Assembly (NCBI GenBank): GCA_021732415.1
Contig: JAKFVC010000048.1
Location: 1-64,000 of the forward strand
Origin: Planctomycetaceae bacterium
GTDB taxonomy: Bacteria; Planctomycetota; Planctomycetia; Planctomycetales; Planctomycetaceae
Length of the DNA stretch: 64,000 nucleotides
Direction: 5' to 3'
The notes below the pieces were generated by a model, which was given only the letters and a program-made list of their open reading frames with translations, was not told the DNA's origin and searched no databases. Position 1 is the first letter of the stretch. Each line of letters opens with the position of its first letter. Shown here piece by piece: positions 9,108-19,009 of this stretch. The position numbers and the translations under genes were made by a program.

Positions 9108-10381
9108 GTGGTGGTTCCTCCTGTCGTTTGGAGCGACTCCAGGATAATGGCACGCACATCAGACATTAGCGGGAAGCGTTGGTCCAGCTGCCATTCGGCT
9201 TCCAACTCGGCCCGCACTTCCAGAGGCAGGACATTTAGCATCTCCACGATGTCAACCGGCAAGTCACTCAGGTCGTGGGACGCCTTGTCTAGCGTTTCCA
9301 GCACGATCTTTGTCAGAGCATCGCGCTCAGCCAATTCGCTAAGGTCATACACTGGTGACGTGGCGACTTTGACCTGCTCGATCCAGACAACATCTTCGCC
9401 GAAGTCCTGCGCGATTGCCTGAACCTGGGCCCGCCAGTGTTGGCCTTCCCGGTGTAGGTTTCCATGCAGCCGGCATGCTCCGGTCAAGGTGATCCTAGTT
9501 GCCAACAGACGGCCTTCGGCCTTCTCGACCGCATCGGCGAGGGATTCGCGAATTCGCTGAACCGCTTCGTTTTCCTTCTCCAATCCGTCGAGGTTCACCC
9601 TTACATCCTGCCAGCGCACCACATCCAACGTGCGCCACTCCACGCTTTCCACTTCGACCGAATCATTCACCGTGACCAGCCGACAACCGCGTGGCCCGGT
9701 CTCGCGGGTATGCCGTCCTTGGCAGTTGCCCGCAAAAACAATCCATGGGTCTTCGCTAATCACCGCAGGTTGGTGGATGTGTCCCAGTGCCCAGTAGCCA
9801 TACCCCTTGTTCCGGAGGTCTTGTTCGGAGCACGGGGCGTAGGTGTCATGGCCGAGGAGCCCGGTTAGGCTTGTGTGAAGCAGCCCAATGTTGAACTTAT
9901 CCGGCATCGCTGGCGGATACTCTTGAGCCAGATTTTCGGGAACAGCGCGATTGGGAAATCCGCGGCCATGAATCACGACCGGCAGACCTGGCACATCGAA
10001 CGACTCTGCCATGCGTGTGGAAAACACATGTACGTTGTCGGGTAGGCTGAGTTTCTTGGAGATGATCGAGGCGGCATCATGATTCCCGGCAATCAAGTAG
10101 ACTGGAGTGCCACTGGCTTTTAGCCGGACCATCTGACTGCGAAAGAACAAACCCGTGCTATAGTCTTTCCAATCGCCATCGTATAGGTCGCCGGCAATGA
10201 CCACAAAATCGATCCGCTCGTCGATCGCAAGCTGTACCAGATTCTCGAATGCTCGCCGAGTCGCGCCGCGTAGCACGTCAACCGGCGCGCCGTCATGAGA
10301 TTCCAGTCCATGGAGTGGGCTGTCCAGATGAGGATCAGCGGCATGGATGAATCGAAACATGGGTGAGCGAACGTCAGACAT
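9104..10381 (-). CDS. YhaO-like Mre11/SbcD-type phosphoesterase
   Basis: The 425-residue protein carries the calcineurin-like metallophosphoesterase motifs of the Mre11/SbcD group. In order these are FIHAADPHLDSPL, FVVIAGDLYDGDW, LIAGNHDA (the GNHD block), LLHTSL and GYGYWALGHIHQP. These residues bind two metal ions for nuclease activity. The C-terminal 170 residues would contact the ATPase partner. A second possible start is Met8 (MFRFIHAADPHL), where many homologues begin; I kept the first ATG because neither has a clear ribosome site. It is followed without a gap by the YhaN-like ATPase gene. It sits downstream of the SNF2 helicase after about 300 bases with no gene. Confidence 0.85.
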   Translation of the reverse strand: MSDVRSPMFRFIHAADPHLDSPLHGLESHDGAPVDVLRGATRRAFENLVQLAIDERIDFVVIAGDLYDGDWKDYSTGLFFRSQMVRLKASGTPVYLIAGNHDAASIISKKLSLPDNVHVFSTRMAESFDVPGLPVVIHGRGFPNRAVPENLAQEYPPAMPDKFNIGLLHTSLTGLLGHDTYAPCSEQDLRNKGYGYWALGHIHQPAVISEDPWIVFAGNCQGRHTRETGPRGCRLVTVNDSVEVESVEWRTLDVVRWQDVRVNLDGLEKENEAVQRIRESLADAVEKAEGRLLATRITLTGACRLHGNLHREGQHWRAQVQAIAQDFGEDVVWIEQVKVATSPVYDLSELAERDALTKIVLETLDKASHDLSDLPVDIVEMLNVLPLEVRAELEAEWQLDQRFPLMSDVRAIILESLQTTGGTTT

Positions 10382-10679
10382 ATTCCTGATCCGTCTTCTT
10401 TTTTGCCAATAAGAATTGGACGTCGTTCATGGAAGCAGCGGAAGCGAAATGAAGGCCACAAACTCGTAGGAGCCACGAGTGCCGAAAACCTATTAAAATA
10501 CGGCGAATGAGTCGCAGCATTTGTCGTCTTCGTTCAACACATTCGACCGTTCAGAATGGTTGATGATGGAGGCACCTTTCGGGTGGGCTCGTGAAATCGT
10601 GTGAGCGACAGGCAGCATGGCCCGCCAGGGCGGCTTCGATCTATCATGGATCATTCGTTGAACCGCGAGAGAAACGTCG

Positions 10680-13421
10680 CTACGAAGTAAGATGCAAGGC
10701 AAGGATCGGCCACACCGCATGACGAATCCCCTGCCTGATCTCCTCATCTGACGGTCGCCGTAATTGATTGACAAGTTGCAACTCTTCCAGCTCCGCACGC
10801 TCGAACAATTGTGACTCAATCGGGCGTACTCGGACCGTAGCTTGCCGACTCATGTCAAACAAGGAAGCTCGGTCGGCCGGAGAGAGCACAACAGTCGTCT
10901 CATTGCCGACTGCGTACGCACTCAAATCCGTACCGACCTCGTTAATCCCGCCCATCGAATTGAGGCGGAAAATCTGACGTGCAAATGCAAGGATGACGAC
11001 CTCATTACCTAGTCGAGCCCGGAGTTCCTTTTGATTTTCGCCCCAGCGTAAGTGGGCGGCACCGGTCGGGTGAAGTGGACTCGCACAGGTGCGCAGCAAG
11101 TCGGCCACGTGCGGAACATTCAATCCGAGCGGCTCCACATCTCCGGCGTTTGGTCCACTGAAGAGTCCCCCATCAAAATTGCCGGCAAAGCACAGCGAGC
11201 CATTGTCAAGTTTTAGAACATCCGCCGGCTCATCGACGGTTTGCACTTGTCCTTCGCTCTGTACGAAGCGAGTTTTTCCGATTCCTGACGCTAGCTGGGC
11301 TCCTCCATAATGAATGAGAAAGTCCCGAAGTTGACTCCAGCGAGCAAGTCCTGCCGGCTGCTCGCGAATCTGACGTTGGTTGGCGGCATATCGATCATGA
11401 AAGGTTTGCCAGTTTCGGAAACCGGAATCAACGAGCGAAGACAGATGTTGAACTTCAGCATCCGCCAGCGGCGACGCTGGGCTGTTGATCAGAACGGTCT
11501 GCAACTCCTCTGGAGGAATTAGACACATTACTCGGGAGAAAACTGTCTCAAAACGGTCTGGAGCCACAAGTGTAGAAGCGATGGAAACTAGGCGATCACG
11601 AGCAATTCGCCACGCCTGGGTCTCTCTACTGTCCCGGACAACGATCGTGTCCACGAGGATCGTCTCTCGTGAACCAAAGCGATGTACACGTCCGACCCGC
11701 TGTTCCATCTCCATCGGATTCCAGGGTACGTCAAGGTGGACGAGCCGGCGCGAGAACTGAAGGTTGATACCCTCACCCCCGGCACGCGATGAAATCAGGA
11801 AACGCGGGCCGTTCAGATCCCGGAAGCGTGCTACCTGCTGATCTCGCTCCGTATCCGATTGTCCGCCAATAATAATCGCGGGACGCTGTGCTGTACGGCC
11901 TTGCAACCATGTCGCCAGGGCCAAAACGGTCTCGATCGGCTGGGCAAACAGTACGACTTTCTCTTCCCCGGCTGGTTGCAGCACGTCGCGCCAAAGACGT
12001 TCCCATTTCAATTGACGGGGCGAAACTACCAGATCAATTCCCTGCCTGATCAACGAGGCCAGTGCTTCATGATCGATTTCGTCGCTGGTAGCATCAGCGC
12101 CTTCTTCAATGTCTTCAACATCATCATCGGCGGCTTGGCGACGAATTTCGGCGACAAGTCGCTGGTAGACCATGTCGACAGGTTCGTCCGCGGAACCGGA
12201 ACGATAGGGGCGCATTGCGGCAATGGCCTCTGGCAACGGCGGTTGCTTCAACGTCCACCCCGCGCGGAGAGCCTGACGCACGAGGTAACCCAAGCCCGCA
12301 TTGGGGCTGGATGCCGCCCATTGGAGAGCCTGAGCACACTTCCAACCTGCGGCACGTTGGAGCGCTTCACTGCTGGCAACGGTCGGCGGACGAAAGTAGT
12401 GGTGGATCGCCGTCAGCCAAGATTGATGATCCGGATCAAGCTCGACAATGATCGGCGGATTGACTTGCCGTTTGGGAAACAGTGGATTCCCGTCCCAATC
12501 GCGAACATCCTCTTTGGTACGATAGATCACTCGTCCTGCGGCAGCGGCCTGTGATTCCCCTGGGACTTGAAGAAGTCGCAGAAGATTGTCGAAGCGTGCA
12601 GCATGAGCTTGATGGGGCGTCCCCGACAAGAGGAGCAGTCTGCTCTCTGCGGACTGCGCGACGAGCAAGTCGCGGACCAGACGATATTTCAGGACCGGGT
12701 CGCCGCCACCTTCACTCCAGTCGCTCAAATGATGGCATTCGTCAACGACAATGAGATCCCAGGGTCGCAGCTTCAGCAATCGGTCAAAATGATTGGGATG
12801 AACGGCGCGATGTATGCTTGCGATAATCCGACTATCCGTTTCGAGACGAGCGTCCCCGTCTTGGGCTTTCCACTCCCGAAAGAATAAAGAGAGCCGTCCG
12901 AACTCACGGCCGACGTTTGAAACCAACTTTGCCGGTGCCAAATAGAGAACTCGAAGTCCTGGGTTGGCCTCAAGCAATTCTTGAATAATCAGGCCCGCAA
13001 CAACTGTCTTACCAAGCCCGACTTCATCCCCAATCAGCACTCGATTTCGGCCTGGCGTGTCGAGAATGTGCCGTACCAGGCTCACTTGATGGGCGAGCGT
13101 CACTACTTTCCGTACGTCGAGGCGGCGCTGAGGATCCTCACAAGCCAGAAAGAATGCTTCAAATCGGGCAAGGCTCCGTTTGCTCATCGCGCTCCAGGTG
13201 TCTCCGTCAGCCAGTTGCGATTTGAGCAACTGACCCGGCAGTGGATACGGTTGAGTCTGATAGGGGTCAATATGTGTGCGAACCGCAGCCGAACTGGTCA
13301 GTTGGCTCCCCCAAAGTCGACGCGGGGGCGCAGCCAAATCAAAAACGCGAATTCCCCAGTCATCCGTTTCTCGAAACACGACATGCGGAATGCGTTCATA
13401 GACAACCACAGGATTAGTCAT
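10680..13421 (-). CDS. SNF2/RapA-type DEAD-box helicase
   Basis: The 913-residue protein has an SF2 helicase core. Motif I is VLIGDEVGLGKTVVAGL (around residues 130-147) and motif II is LIVVDECHHLSDW, a DECH box. Motif III is LLLLSGTPHQ. The C-terminal RecA domain has ISSRAGGEGINLQF and MEMEQRVGRVHRFGSRET. This is the pattern of SNF2/RapA-like translocases that move on double-stranded DNA. I chose the ATG at 13419-13421, which overlaps the end of the GTPase gene by eight bases, so translation is likely coupled. The longer frame adds 21 residues that belong to the overlapping gene. Its partner suggests a two-gene defence or DNA-surveillance unit. It is not a DISARM helicase by any domain I can see. 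Confidence 0.85.
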   Translation of the reverse strand: MTNPVVVYERIPHVVFRETDDWGIRVFDLAAPPRRLWGSQLTSSAAVRTHIDPYQTQPYPLPGQLLKSQLADGDTWSAMSKRSLARFEAFFLACEDPQRRLDVRKVVTLAHQVSLVRHILDTPGRNRVLIGDEVGLGKTVVAGLIIQELLEANPGLRVLYLAPAKLVSNVGREFGRLSLFFREWKAQDGDARLETDSRIIASIHRAVHPNHFDRLLKLRPWDLIVVDECHHLSDWSEGGGDPVLKYRLVRDLLVAQSAESRLLLLSGTPHQAHAARFDNLLRLLQVPGESQAAAAGRVIYRTKEDVRDWDGNPLFPKRQVNPPIIVELDPDHQSWLTAIHHYFRPPTVASSEALQRAAGWKCAQALQWAASSPNAGLGYLVRQALRAGWTLKQPPLPEAIAAMRPYRSGSADEPVDMVYQRLVAEIRRQAADDDVEDIEEGADATSDEIDHEALASLIRQGIDLVVSPRQLKWERLWRDVLQPAGEEKVVLFAQPIETVLALATWLQGRTAQRPAIIIGGQSDTERDQQVARFRDLNGPRFLISSRAGGEGINLQFSRRLVHLDVPWNPMEMEQRVGRVHRFGSRETILVDTIVVRDSRETQAWRIARDRLVSIASTLVAPDRFETVFSRVMCLIPPEELQTVLINSPASPLADAEVQHLSSLVDSGFRNWQTFHDRYAANQRQIREQPAGLARWSQLRDFLIHYGGAQLASGIGKTRFVQSEGQVQTVDEPADVLKLDNGSLCFAGNFDGGLFSGPNAGDVEPLGLNVPHVADLLRTCASPLHPTGAAHLRWGENQKELRARLGNEVVILAFARQIFRLNSMGGINEVGTDLSAYAVGNETTVVLSPADRASLFDMSRQATVRVRPIESQLFERAELEELQLVNQLRRPSDEEIRQGIRHAVWPILALHLTS

Positions 13422-15831
13422 GCAATTCTTTCTTGAATGTAGCGACCTCAATTGGCATTGCTGCCAAGGCCGACTCGATTGCACGCGTCAATTGATCTGC
13501 CTGGGGGTCCACGGCTCGGATTCGCTTCTCCCGGCGCTGGATTAGCGCATCCGCAGCTTCGGTGAGTGGTTCGCTATGGTCACCAAAGGCCGCGAGGATC
13601 TCCTTTTCCACTTCCCTAAATCTTGCCACAAGAAGTTCAACAGCTGGGGTCGCGGCAGCCTCGACGACGTCATCCGCGAGTTGCTCAAACAATTCAAGAA
13701 TTCGTGACTTGACGCCCGAGCCAATGTGTTTCTCGTCATCGACGAATCTCTTGCATTTACGCCGGATTGGACCTTCGATTTTCTTGATCAATTCATTACG
13801 AACTTTATCACGCAGGTCGTCTACGGCTTCTTTCCCTACCGCGTTGACTTGCTGTCGGTGTTGTCTCACGGCTTCGACTAGCGCTTCGAGCAGGCGAGTG
13901 GAGCGACGGATCCCTTGCCCCTGAGACCACTCCAGAACCTGAGTGACGGCACTAGATTGGTATTCTGCAAAACCACGAGTTTCGCGTCGGACTTCGACCA
14001 AGATTTCTCGACTCCAGACTTCGGCCACGGGTTCCTCAAAGCGTAGCGCAAAGTCGTGTGGTAGATTGATTTTACGACTGCCGTAAAAAGTTCCCTCCTT
14101 TCGCACTGCTGCTTGCAGGGTTTTCCAGTGAGCATCTTGGAGTTTCTTCAGGTCTCCATGAATGCTCTTTCGGGCTTTCATCGAAGCGGCGTCCACTTTG
14201 GCCCCAATTTGCACGGGAATCGTTTTTCTTAGGAAAGTTCGGAAGCCGCCACGGCGCGTGTCAAACTCACGTTGGAGTGGGGCGATAAAGCACTCCAAGC
14301 TCTCCTTGAACTTGTTGATTTCCTCTTCGGCTTGCCGCTCCTCACTCCTCTGCGCGTTCAGCACTTGGAGCCGGGCGCGCAGCTGTCCGAAAAAACGCTG
14401 ATTGGTCTCCGTGTACCGGCGGTCTTGTTCGGCCAGGCACTGTTTGGCGACTTGAGAGATTGCCTCGCGCAGTGCGATGATGTTGGTCGATTCCGCATCA
14501 GGAAGGAATGGCGTGTCCTCATCTGGATCGTTTGAGCAATGAAGGCGGTACTGGGGGGCCGAGACGGGAAACACCTGCAACTTTTCCAGAATCGATTGAA
14601 TCACGAGGCGCTTCCCTTCGGTATCGTCGTCCCAGACTTCCCGCAGAAAGGTATGCAGACGCTTGGCGATATCATCGCGACACCGTTCAACTTGTTCGGA
14701 GAAATGCTGAGCCTTGGACTTGATCGCCGTCCCATTGACAGACTTGTCGTTTCTCCAATTCTCAACGGCGACATCGTCGATCTTTACCGCAACGACAATG
14801 AGCGCAACTGGATCGGCTGCTAGATCGTTGCTAGCGTGCAATAACCGGTTCAAAAACCCGCTGCTTCGCAGAATCTCCGCGTCCTCGCGACGAATCCCCC
14901 GCGAGTCCGCGACAAGCATCACGGCCTTGGCGCGACTGCGAAGGTAATCTGAAGTGACCGAGGCATAGGCATCACTCAAGATGCCAATACCAGGGAGATC
15001 GATCAGTTCCAAGCAGTCTCGCAACACCGGTGACGGCCAATGAATCGTCATTTCAACGATGAGCGGAGCCAGAAAGCCACACGCGTGCTCCCGAAGGCGG
15101 TGTCCAAAACTGGAATCGTCTGCACTATCAAAGCGTCGGACGGTTTCCTGGGTGCCGTGCTGCAATGCCACCTGCACCTCGCGTAATCGTTCCAAGTCTT
15201 CTTCGAGAATCTGCGTTTGAAAATGCGAATCCTGTTTTAAGATCCAGCGCAACGCATCGGCGAGATAGGTCAATTCACGTCGTGCTGACTGGGCACCAGC
15301 GACGAGCAAGCACGCCCGTCCGATCGCCTCGTCGGTACGAGTCTTTTTCTGCTCATCGCTATCCAACTCAAGATCCGAGATTTCAGCTTGGTCGAGAGCG
15401 GCGGCTCCGTCGACCGCCGCTTCTGACAACGGAGACTTACTCTTGGATTGGCGCAGAATTTCCGATTCCAGGATGAAGCGGGTTTGGTTGACCTGCTTTT
15501 CGGAATGGTAGCGAACTTCAAAGGCGGGACGGTCGCCGTAAATGACGCGCAGAGCGTTCGCGGTCAGCGGTCCTGTGCCACCGCCCGAAGGGACCACGAT
15601 CTCTGTGTCGGCGATCAGTGTATTGATCAGCGTGCTTTTTCCGACGCCCGCCTGGCCGAGAAGGCAGATCGGAAAAAGTCGCTCCTTATTCTTCTCCAGC
15701 TCTTCAATCTGAGAAGCCAGTTTGTCCAGTTCCTCGACGACGGGAGCCGCCTCGGTCTTTTGCAGGATTGGACGAACATGAGCCTTGAACCACTCGACGT
15801 TGTATCGCGATTTCGGCTTTTGGTCGGCCAT
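13414..15831 (-). CDS. Dynamin-like large GTPase
   Basis: The 805-residue protein has G1 CLLGQAGVGKSTLINTL near residue 55 and a G2-region run of SGGGTGPLTANA. G3 is ELIDLPGIG, and G4 appears as VVAVKIDDV, a relaxed N/TKxD. Long charged helices follow, typical of bacterial dynamin-like proteins that remodel membranes or assemble on targets. A large insert between G1 and G3 (about residues 110-260) is unusual. The start at 15829-15831 has AAGGGG at good spacing; the ATG ten codons earlier would place that ribosome site inside the gene. It is coupled by overlap to the SNF2-type helicase, and I infer that the two form one functional unit. Confidence 0.8.
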   Translation of the reverse strand: MADQKPKSRYNVEWFKAHVRPILQKTEAAPVVEELDKLASQIEELEKNKERLFPICLLGQAGVGKSTLINTLIADTEIVVPSGGGTGPLTANALRVIYGDRPAFEVRYHSEKQVNQTRFILESEILRQSKSKSPLSEAAVDGAAALDQAEISDLELDSDEQKKTRTDEAIGRACLLVAGAQSARRELTYLADALRWILKQDSHFQTQILEEDLERLREVQVALQHGTQETVRRFDSADDSSFGHRLREHACGFLAPLIVEMTIHWPSPVLRDCLELIDLPGIGILSDAYASVTSDYLRSRAKAVMLVADSRGIRREDAEILRSSGFLNRLLHASNDLAADPVALIVVAVKIDDVAVENWRNDKSVNGTAIKSKAQHFSEQVERCRDDIAKRLHTFLREVWDDDTEGKRLVIQSILEKLQVFPVSAPQYRLHCSNDPDEDTPFLPDAESTNIIALREAISQVAKQCLAEQDRRYTETNQRFFGQLRARLQVLNAQRSEERQAEEEINKFKESLECFIAPLQREFDTRRGGFRTFLRKTIPVQIGAKVDAASMKARKSIHGDLKKLQDAHWKTLQAAVRKEGTFYGSRKINLPHDFALRFEEPVAEVWSREILVEVRRETRGFAEYQSSAVTQVLEWSQGQGIRRSTRLLEALVEAVRQHRQQVNAVGKEAVDDLRDKVRNELIKKIEGPIRRKCKRFVDDEKHIGSGVKSRILELFEQLADDVVEAAATPAVELLVARFREVEKEILAAFGDHSEPLTEAADALIQRREKRIRAVDPQADQLTRAIESALAAMPIEVATFKKELHD

Positions 15832-16518
15832 TTCCCAGATTCCCCTTGTATCTTCTATCATTCGGCCCGGCAGCTGGAACTAACACTTTTAGCGAAGCGT
15901 GATGAATTCGGCGCGGCGAGGTATGGGCATAACCTGCTGAGTCTTCTCGTCCTCAGAACCGAGTTGCCAATGTCGCTTGGGATTTTCGTCCGGCGAGTTC
16001 AGGATCGGATGCTCGCAGACTGGGTTCGACACTTTTAGATCCTTGTTTCATTTCGTATTTCCATTTCACCAACTTCAAATCGATTTCAGTGATTCCTTCC
16101 ATCAACTGCGGCCGCGTTGCCCGCCGCATGCCTCATCGCCATGCTGCTTCGGACGATCATTGAGGAATAGGAGAAGAAGCCAGCATAGACAGCAGCCCCG
16201 ACGCCGTGCCATCCAGTCGCGATCAGCCAGAACTCGCCCAATGCCTCGCGACCCCATCGCCCGTACCACCGCTTCCGATGGACGCACTTCAACACCGTGG
16301 GATCGTGCCACAGGTTGACGATTCGGTAAACAGACTGCAAACCACCGCTCGAAACGATTCCAGCTGCCGCTCACGATTTGTTCGGCCAATCTTGCCAAGG
16401 AATCGTCGGAGATTCAGAACACAGAGGAAAGAGAAGTCGAACGTGCCAAGCTCGTCTTTAACACACTCAGCGAAGTTGTGATTTGAATCTATTGTTGCGA
16501 TGCGGGGAGAGGCCCAGG
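15832..16518. other. Intergenic stretch, no confident gene
   Basis: Nearly 690 bases separate the dynamin-like gene from the PD-(D/E)XK gene. The best open frame is minus strand 16086-16340 (84 codons, Trp/His-rich, with a hydrophobic middle). I cannot support it by motif or ribosome site. The region between 15832 and about 16000 must hold the promoter of the dynamin-helicase pair. Confidence 0.35.
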
Positions 16519-17316
16519 TCATGGTTTGTTGTCGGTCGAGATTTCAGACACCCATTCCCGGAGTTCGTCGTGTTTGATTTCCATCGCCTTCAAGAGGCCC
16601 AGCAGCACTTCCTTTCGGAGCTGTCGTTGGAACGGCAGTTTGTGCGAGCCCTTCGGTTGCCGATTGTGGTCCCACGGAAGTCTGTCTAGCTCGGGACTTA
16701 GATAGCGGTGAAGTTCCCTGAACAAGTCCTTAAACGGGTTGGCGAACCGGCGGCCGTAACCAGCATCGATTCGTTTGAATACAGCACTGACTAAATCTGT
16801 CGCCACGGCAATGGTTGGTTTCACCTCTGCGCGTATCAAGCCGCCATTCGCAAACCATCCCTCGAATGCAGAGTTTTGACGAAGGTACCGGCTAGCTGCG
16901 TGAGCTAAAAGTTTGTCTGGATGTTTCGGATCACAAAGGACGACGAGATTACAGCAGAACACCACCTCGATCTGCGACACATTCGTTAGGTCTAGCAGCC
17001 ACGGGACAACTGGCTGACCGTTTTCGTTCCAGAGCTTTGGCAGGTTTCGGAGCCAATCGGACCAGCCGTCAATCATCCAGCCAGTGAAGTCCTTCTCAGG
17101 CTGCTTTTCGATGAAGGCGAGGCTATAGTCATCCACTACGTAAACCTTTTGGCTCCCTTCCCGAACTTTCGCTTCGCCGATGCGCACTTTTTTCTCGCCG
17201 GCATGTATGGCCAAGACATCCACATCGGACCGGCCGATTGGAACGCGGGTCTTGCCTACGAAGCCCTCTTCTTCCCACGTGGATAGGACCAGACTTTCTA
17301 TGCTCATCGCTTCCAT
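16519..17316 (-). CDS. Predicted PD-(D/E)XK-fold protein next to CBASS
   Basis: I do not know this 265-residue family by name. Residues 20-52 look like a PD-(D/E)XK nuclease core: a beta strand with D (GRSDVDVLAI) and, after a short turn, IGEAKVREG, where E-x-K is the catalytic signature. The middle (residues 100-180) is hydrophobic and strand-rich (VVFCCNLVVLCDP), and the C-terminus is helical and basic. The start ATG at 17314-17316 has AAAGG upstream. It is the last minus-strand gene after the CD-NTase gene, 110 bases away and separated from it by a perfect hairpin. It could be an added CBASS nuclease or an unrelated restriction-like gene. Confidence 0.55.
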   Translation of the reverse strand: MEAMSIESLVLSTWEEEGFVGKTRVPIGRSDVDVLAIHAGEKKVRIGEAKVREGSQKVYVVDDYSLAFIEKQPEKDFTGWMIDGWSDWLRNLPKLWNENGQPVVPWLLDLTNVSQIEVVFCCNLVVLCDPKHPDKLLAHAASRYLRQNSAFEGWFANGGLIRAEVKPTIAVATDLVSAVFKRIDAGYGRRFANPFKDLFRELHRYLSPELDRLPWDHNRQPKGSHKLPFQRQLRKEVLLGLLKAMEIKHDELREWVSEISTDNKP

Positions 17317-17334
17317 ATTTCAACCTTTTGCTGT

Positions 17335-17367
17335 GTCACTCCGCATCGCAGTGCTATGCGGAGTGAC
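17335..17367. promoter_or_regulatory. Perfect 12-bp hairpin between the CD-NTase and PD-(D/E)XK genes
   Basis: GTCACTCCGCAT and ATGCGGAGTGAC pair perfectly around a 9-base loop. On the minus strand the hairpin falls 60-92 bases after the CD-NTase stop and just before the AAAGG ribosome site of the next gene. There is no clear U-run in the minus-strand direction, so attenuation, RNA processing or protein binding fits better than simple termination. Confidence 0.6.
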
Positions 17368-17426
17368 GAGTAAAACAAACGATTGCGATTTCGCACCTGA
17401 CGATAGCTGTCTATCTCAGAGTCAGG

Positions 17427-18998
17427 TCAGGATATGTTCACAACGAACTCTCCGCTCCTTGCAACGCAGACTCCATCTTTGATAATGAAGCACTCGACCC
17501 AGTGCATCCCCGAGTAGCGGGTGCCTTCGTGACGCGTTCGTCCGGTTCCGCCACTTTCGTAGAACTCTCCGCGAAGTTGGCCTGCTCGATAGGCTTCGTC
17601 TCCCGTGTTGACGACCTGCCAGTGAACTTTGTACGGCTTCGGAACGTCGGTTTCAGCCTCAAAGACCAGGCCTGCGTGTTTTGACAAGGGCGATGAATTG
17701 TTGGTGAATGCGGTCGGCCGAAAGCCATTTCGCGTATATCGTGCTGTGATCGACGCCTTGTAGCGTGTCGCGGCAACGTGCCATTGCGGCGCGCGGCGGT
17801 GTGCCACATCGAAACGCAAGAAGTTGCCGGCAACACGATGAAATAGGGAACTTGGCTGAGGCTGCATACCGGGCATCGCTCCCTTGTAGTTTGCCGTCAC
17901 TTTGCGCCCGGGGGAATCACCGAAAGCGCCTCGTAGCCGTTTTTCCAACTCAGAGGCGGTTGACGCATTCAGGATCTCGTCGAGATCCTCACGCACCCAA
18001 TTGATCCACTGGAAGAAGGCATCAGCCTTGCGGCTGTCCAGGTCGTTCCACCTATCGGCAAAATTCTCATCCAAGTGGACGGGATTGGGAATGACCCACC
18101 GATCATTGCGACAACGGATGATGCCCGTCTCCTGGTAGCGGACGATGCTGTCGAGGAAGTTCGCTAGAGTGCTGTAGACATCCGACTCCTGACGGTAGGC
18201 GATGGCGGCGAGTGTGGTGATGATCACTGAAAGCGGCCTATCAGCCTCGTTCCGGTGACCGGCAAAGCGAACGTCGCGGTGACGTTTGAGAATCTGCACT
18301 GCGCGCTGAAGTGGTGTGCGGACGAGTTGATCCGGCACATCGTCGACGCGTGCGAACACGTTGGAATACTTGGCTTGAATGTCCCGTTTACGCAAGGCGG
18401 CGATACGAGAAAATGTTTCGCGTTGCCGATCGGCAAACCATTCCGCATACCCTGCCGGGTTGCTCTTTCCCCAAGAATACGTCCTCTCGTCGTCGTGCCG
18501 GTTCGTCAAGTCGATTGCCCGCTCGGCATACTTGGGATGGATATCCGGATGCGATATCGGCTTGGGAATACATGGAAGGGTGTCGAGATGAAAACCAATG
18601 CCGTCCTGTTCGGCATAGTTGAGGGTCCAGCATCGACGGCCCTCATTATCGAGCATCTTCTTGTATGTCTCATGATCTTTGAGACGTTGCCCAACCATGT
18701 GCTTGATCGCCGCCGGCGTCGTGCCAGCAATGGCGTTCAACAGGCAAACGAGATCGATATCGTATTCGCATTCGATTCCATGCCGAATCGGACGAACCAC
18801 AGTGCCGAGCCGGAACGAGCCTTGCGGATGGACGTGCGGAATCCCCTGAATGCCGGGATACGTGCCCGCCTCAAGCCACCGCCCAACAGCGGTGTAGCGT
18901 TCAACGGCCACTTTGTACTTAGTCGGCGGAATATCCAGTTCCTCCGCGATTTCGCGGAGAATGGCGTCCGCAATCAGAATCCGATTGTCATTCATCAT
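17427..18998 (-). CDS. CD-NTase (CBASS cyclic oligonucleotide synthase) with C-terminal sensor domain
   Basis: The protein is about 523 residues long. The nucleotidyltransferase core has the G-S motif in HPQGSFRLGTVVRP, and metal-binding acids in EYDIDLVCLL and, later, GFHLDTLPCIP. The C-terminal 140 residues form the adenylyl/guanylyl-cyclase SMODS-associated sensor domain (AGS-C). Its pieces are VHWQVVNTGDEA, LRGEFYESGG, TRYSGMHWVECFIIKDG and SGEFVVNI. This family makes cyclic oligonucleotide signals on phage infection. The product cannot be read from sequence. A GTG in the same frame overlaps the upstream stop, but GAGGA sits before the ATG at 18996-18998, which I chose. It directly follows the HNH-SAVED effector gene. 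Confidence 0.9.
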   Translation of the reverse strand: MMNDNRILIADAILREIAEELDIPPTKYKVAVERYTAVGRWLEAGTYPGIQGIPHVHPQGSFRLGTVVRPIRHGIECEYDIDLVCLLNAIAGTTPAAIKHMVGQRLKDHETYKKMLDNEGRRCWTLNYAEQDGIGFHLDTLPCIPKPISHPDIHPKYAERAIDLTNRHDDERTYSWGKSNPAGYAEWFADRQRETFSRIAALRKRDIQAKYSNVFARVDDVPDQLVRTPLQRAVQILKRHRDVRFAGHRNEADRPLSVIITTLAAIAYRQESDVYSTLANFLDSIVRYQETGIIRCRNDRWVIPNPVHLDENFADRWNDLDSRKADAFFQWINWVREDLDEILNASTASELEKRLRGAFGDSPGRKVTANYKGAMPGMQPQPSSLFHRVAGNFLRFDVAHRRAPQWHVAATRYKASITARYTRNGFRPTAFTNNSSPLSKHAGLVFEAETDVPKPYKVHWQVVNTGDEAYRAGQLRGEFYESGGTGRTRHEGTRYSGMHWVECFIIKDGVCVARSGEFVVNIS

Positions 18999-19009
18999 GG
19001 CTTCTGTCC

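Noticed and set aside
10680-13421. DISARM system based on the SNF2-type helicase
   Set aside because: There is no DUF1998, PLD or methyltransferase gene of the DISARM type beside it, and the partner is a GTPase.
16086-16340. Small minus-strand frame between the dynamin-like and PD-(D/E)XK genes
   Set aside because: Possible but unsupported; no ribosome site or motif. Left as part of the intergenic stretch.
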